From positions 62,001-126,000 of the forward strand of contig NZ_JRGK01000286.1 of assembly GCF_000764645.1 (NCBI RefSeq): a stretch of DNA of 64,000 nt. Direction: 5' to 3'. Each line of letters starts with the position of its first letter. Position 1 is the stretch's first letter. Position numbers and translations under genes: made by a program. The DNA is from Aeromonas finlandensis (lineage in GTDB: Bacteria; Pseudomonadota; Gammaproteobacteria; Enterobacterales; Aeromonadaceae). A model generated the notes under the pieces. The model made no database searches. It saw only the letters and a list, made by a program, of their open reading frames with translations, and had not been told where the DNA came from. This document shows, piece by piece, positions 61,902-64,000 of this stretch.

Positions 61902-62680
61902 TGTTGATAAGTCAAATAAGCAAGCTGGGGCGGGTCGGAGTGCGGTTCATCAGCTCCGTCGGCCGCGCCACCATCATGTTGTTTCATGCGCTGGCGGGCA
62001 AACCCGAGCCGCGCAAGCACTTCCCGCTGCTGATCCAGCAGCTCTATGTGGTGGGCGTGCAGTCGGTAGCCATCATTCTGGTCTCCGGCCTGTTCATCGG
62101 TATGGTGCTCTCGCTGCAGGGTTACAACGTATTGAAGGATTTCGGCGCCGAGCAGAGTCTGGGGCCGCTGGTCTCCCTCTCCCTGCTGCGGGAGCTGGGC
62201 CCGGTGGTCACAGCGCTGCTGTTTGCCGGCCGTGCCGGTTCGGCCCTGACCGCTGAAATTGGCCTGATGAAGGCCACCGAGCAGCTTTCGAGCCTCGAGA
62301 TGATGGCGGTCGACCCGCTGCGCCGGGTGGTCGCCCCCCGCTTCTGGGCTGGCGTCATCAGCATGCCGCTGCTGGCCTTTATGTTCAGCCTGATCGGCAT
62401 CTTCGGCGGCAAGCTGGTCGGCGTGGATTGGCTCGGCGTGGACGAAGGGGGCTTCTGGTCTGCCATGCAGGCCTCTGTCGACTGGCATGAAGACATCATG
62501 CAGGGCGCCATCAAGAGCCTGATCTTCGCCCTGGTGGTTACCTGGATTGCGCTCTTTAACGGCTATGATGCCAAGCCAACCTCGGCCGGGATCAGTCAGG
62601 CCACGACCCGTACCGTGGTCCACTCATCCCTCGCCGTGCTCGGCCTGGATTTTATACTCACTGCAGTCATGTTTGGATAA
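61901..62680 (+). CDS. mlaE: Phospholipid transport permease MlaE
   Basis: A 259-aa permease with five or six transmembrane helices and the MlaE pattern ([34 protein letters not shown]-like [37 protein letters not shown]). It starts in the mlaF stop (TGATG). Confidence 0.95.
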   Translation: MLISQISKLGRVGVRFISSVGRATIMLFHALAGKPEPRKHFPLLIQQLYVVGVQSVAIILVSGLFIGMVLSLQGYNVLKDFGAEQSLGPLVSLSLLRELGPVVTALLFAGRAGSALTAEIGLMKATEQLSSLEMMAVDPLRRVVAPRFWAGVISMPLLAFMFSLIGIFGGKLVGVDWLGVDEGGFWSAMQASVDWHEDIMQGAIKSLIFALVVTWIALFNGYDAKPTSAGISQATTRTVVHSSLAVLGLDFILTAVMFG

Positions 62681-62687
62681 GGTAAAG

Positions 62688-63185
62688 ATGAAGTTCAGCA
62701 AAGTAGAATTCCTGGTCGGCACCTTCATGCTGGCTGGCATCGGTGCCATTCTGGCACTGGCACTGCAAGTGGCCGGTTTGAGCTTCAAACCGGAAGGAGA
62801 AACCTATACCCTGCGCGCGCATTTCGATAATATCGGCGGCCTGAAAGTCCGTTCACCGGTCAAGGTCGGCGGCGTGGTGGTGGGTCGGGTCAGCGACATC
62901 GTACTGGACCCGAAAACCCAGGTGCCCGAAGTCACGCTGATGATGCAAAAGAGCGCTGGCGAGTTCGCCGATACCAGCACCCTCTCCATCCTCACCTCCG
63001 GTCTGCTCGGCGAGCAGTACATCGGTCTGGCCCCCGGCTTTAGCGATGAGGAGATGGGCACCGGCATGCTCAAGAATGGCGACCTGATTGAAGACACCAA
63101 ATCCGCCATCGTGCTGGAAGATCTGATTGGCAAGTTCCTCTACAGCCAATCCTCCGACAGCAAATCAGACAGCAAGAAGGAGTAA
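62688..63185 (+). CDS. mlaD: Phospholipid-binding MCE protein MlaD
   Basis: A 165-aa protein with one N-terminal membrane helix (LVGTFMLAGIGAILALALQV) and an MCE domain (YTLRAHFDNIGGLKVRSPVK, then VGRVSDIVLDP; ILTSGLLGEQYIGLAPG). Hexamers form a periplasmic pore on MlaE. AAGGTAAAG precedes the ATG. Confidence 0.95.
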   Translation: MKFSKVEFLVGTFMLAGIGAILALALQVAGLSFKPEGETYTLRAHFDNIGGLKVRSPVKVGGVVVGRVSDIVLDPKTQVPEVTLMMQKSAGEFADTSTLSILTSGLLGEQYIGLAPGFSDEEMGTGMLKNGDLIEDTKSAIVLEDLIGKFLYSQSSDSKSDSKKE

Positions 63186-63187
63186 TC

Positions 63188-63823
63188 ATGTTCAAGAAAA
63201 TCGCCCTGCTGCTGGGTCTGATGACCAGCATGCTCTTTTCCCTGTCTGCCCAGGCGGCGGTCGATGCGACCGATCCCAACGCGCTGGTCGACATGGCTGC
63301 CAAGCAGACTTTTGCTCGCCTGAAGGCCGACCAGGCCCAGGTGAAGAGCAATCCGGATCACCTGCGGGTGATCATCCGCGAAGAGCTGCTGCCCTACGTG
63401 GACAACCGCTTCGCCGCCTACAAGGTGCTCGGCAACCAGATCAAGCAGACCACAGAGGCGCAACGCAATGCCTTTGTCGAAGTCTTTACCGAGTACATGG
63501 TGAGCTCCTACGCCGACGCGTTGGCCCATTTTGACAAGCAGACCGTCAAGGTCGAGCCGGGCAAAGGGCCGGGCGACAGCAATATCACCGCCGTCAACGT
63601 CAGTGTGAAAGAGGCTGGCAAGCCGGATATTTTCCTCGAGTTCAAGCTGCGCAAGAACAACAAAACCGGCGAGTGGAAAGCCTTCGACATGGTGGCCGAG
63701 GGGATCAGCCTGCTCTCTGCCAAGCAGAGCGAGCTCGGCGGTTTGATCCGCCAGAACGGCATCGATGCAGTGATCGCCCAGCTGCGCGAACACAATGCCA
63801 AGCCGCTGGTGCTCAAGCCATGA
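63188..63823 (+). CDS. mlaC: Periplasmic phospholipid shuttle MlaC
   Basis: A 211-aa periplasmic protein with signal peptide (ALLLGLMTSMLFSLSAQA) and the Ttg2 fold (LLPYVDNRFAAYKVLGNQIK, then TEYMVSSYADALAHFDKQTV). It carries phospholipids between MlaA and MlaFEDB. It overlaps mlaB by 4 nt. Confidence 0.95.
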   Translation: MFKKIALLLGLMTSMLFSLSAQAAVDATDPNALVDMAAKQTFARLKADQAQVKSNPDHLRVIIREELLPYVDNRFAAYKVLGNQIKQTTEAQRNAFVEVFTEYMVSSYADALAHFDKQTVKVEPGKGPGDSNITAVNVSVKEAGKPDIFLEFKLRKNNKTGEWKAFDMVAEGISLLSAKQSELGGLIRQNGIDAVIAQLREHNAKPLVLKP

Positions 63824-64000
63824 CCCTGAGCGGTGATCTGCAGGCGCCACAGGTCAATGACCTGTGGCTACGCCGTGCCGAGTGGTGGCAGGACGATCGG
63901 CTCGATCTCGGCGGTGTTGCCACCCTCGACTCCGCCGGACTGGCACTGCTGGTCAAATGGGCCAAAGCCGTATTAGCGCGAGGCGCCACACCGCAACTGG
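63820..64000 (+). CDS. mlaB: STAS-domain protein MlaB, 3' part outside the window
   Basis: The first 60 codons of MlaB, starting in the mlaC stop (ATGA). A STAS domain is readable, with the conserved DSAGLALLVKWAKA helix start after LDLGGVATL. MlaB regulates assembly of MlaFE. Confidence 0.92.
   Translation, partial: MTLSGDLQAPQVNDLWLRRAEWWQDDRLDLGGVATLDSAGLALLVKWAKAVLARGATPQL

Overview
The window is a chromosomal segment of a gammaproteobacterium, most probably an Aeromonas species that carries lateral flagella. The evidence is a complete lateral (swarming) flagellar gene set in the Aeromonas/Vibrio laf order, housekeeping blocks in enterobacteria-like order (rplM-rpsI-petABC-sspAB, zapE-zapG-degQ-degS, kdsD-kdsC-lptCAB-rpoN-hpf-ptsN-rapZ-npr, mlaFEDCB), and a PRD/SFCGS/DUF4312/DUF4311/DUF4310 operon that I recall from A. 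hydrophila and Enterococcus. The sequence is GC-rich with short spacers. No insertion sequence, prophage, CRISPR array, tRNA or rRNA was seen.

Layout. (1) 1-31.7 kb, nearly all on the minus strand: lateral flagellum. Reading leftwards: fliM-fliN-fliP-fliQ-fliR-flhB-flhA; then lafK-fliE-fliF-fliG-fliH-fliI-fliJ; then flgB to flgL plus a LafW-like gene; then lafA-lafB-lafC-lafX-lafE-lafF-lafS, with lafS cut by the window edge. flgA, flgM and flgN read on the plus strand, as does a FliB-type flagellin lysine methylase gene next to lafA. (2) 31.8-36.8 kb: rnpB and rsmI on minus, lpoA-yraN-diaA-dolP on plus. (3) 36.8-41.6 kb: sspB-sspA, the cytochrome bc1 genes petCBA and rpsI-rplM, all minus. (4) 41.9-46.2 kb: zapE (minus), then zapG, degQ, degS (plus). 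(5) 46.2-54.1 kb: a plus-strand operon for catabolism of an unknown, probably amino-sugar-acid substrate, with its own PRD/PTS-domain regulator. (6) 54.1-60.9 kb, minus: nitrogen PTS, rpoN and LPS-export genes. (7) 61.1-64 kb, plus: mlaFED, mlaC and a partial mlaB.

How it works together. LafK is a sigma-54 activator with a degenerate receiver domain and heads the fliE-J operon. Its 5' leader holds a clear GEMM-I cyclic di-GMP riboswitch of the V. cholerae Vc2 type, followed by hairpins that could form the expression platform. This would put the lateral-flagellar master regulator under direct second-messenger RNA control. A perfect -24/-12 sigma-54 promoter drives fliB, divergent from a sigma-28-type promoter for lafA. 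The window itself encodes RpoN (56.0-57.5 kb). The late genes (lafA to lafS) would follow FlgM export and LafS activity.

The most obscure system is the 46.5-54.1 kb operon. Two enzyme homologues of D-glucosaminate-6-phosphate breakdown (DgaE, DgaF) and a metal-dependent amidohydrolase are coupled to four small uncharacterised proteins, two of them polytopic membrane proteins, where the Salmonella dga operon has a mannose-family PTS. The regulator carries PRD, EIIB-like and EIIA-like domains, and a solo PRD protein starts the operon. A candidate CRP site lies upstream. I infer an undescribed transport, possibly PTS-like, system.
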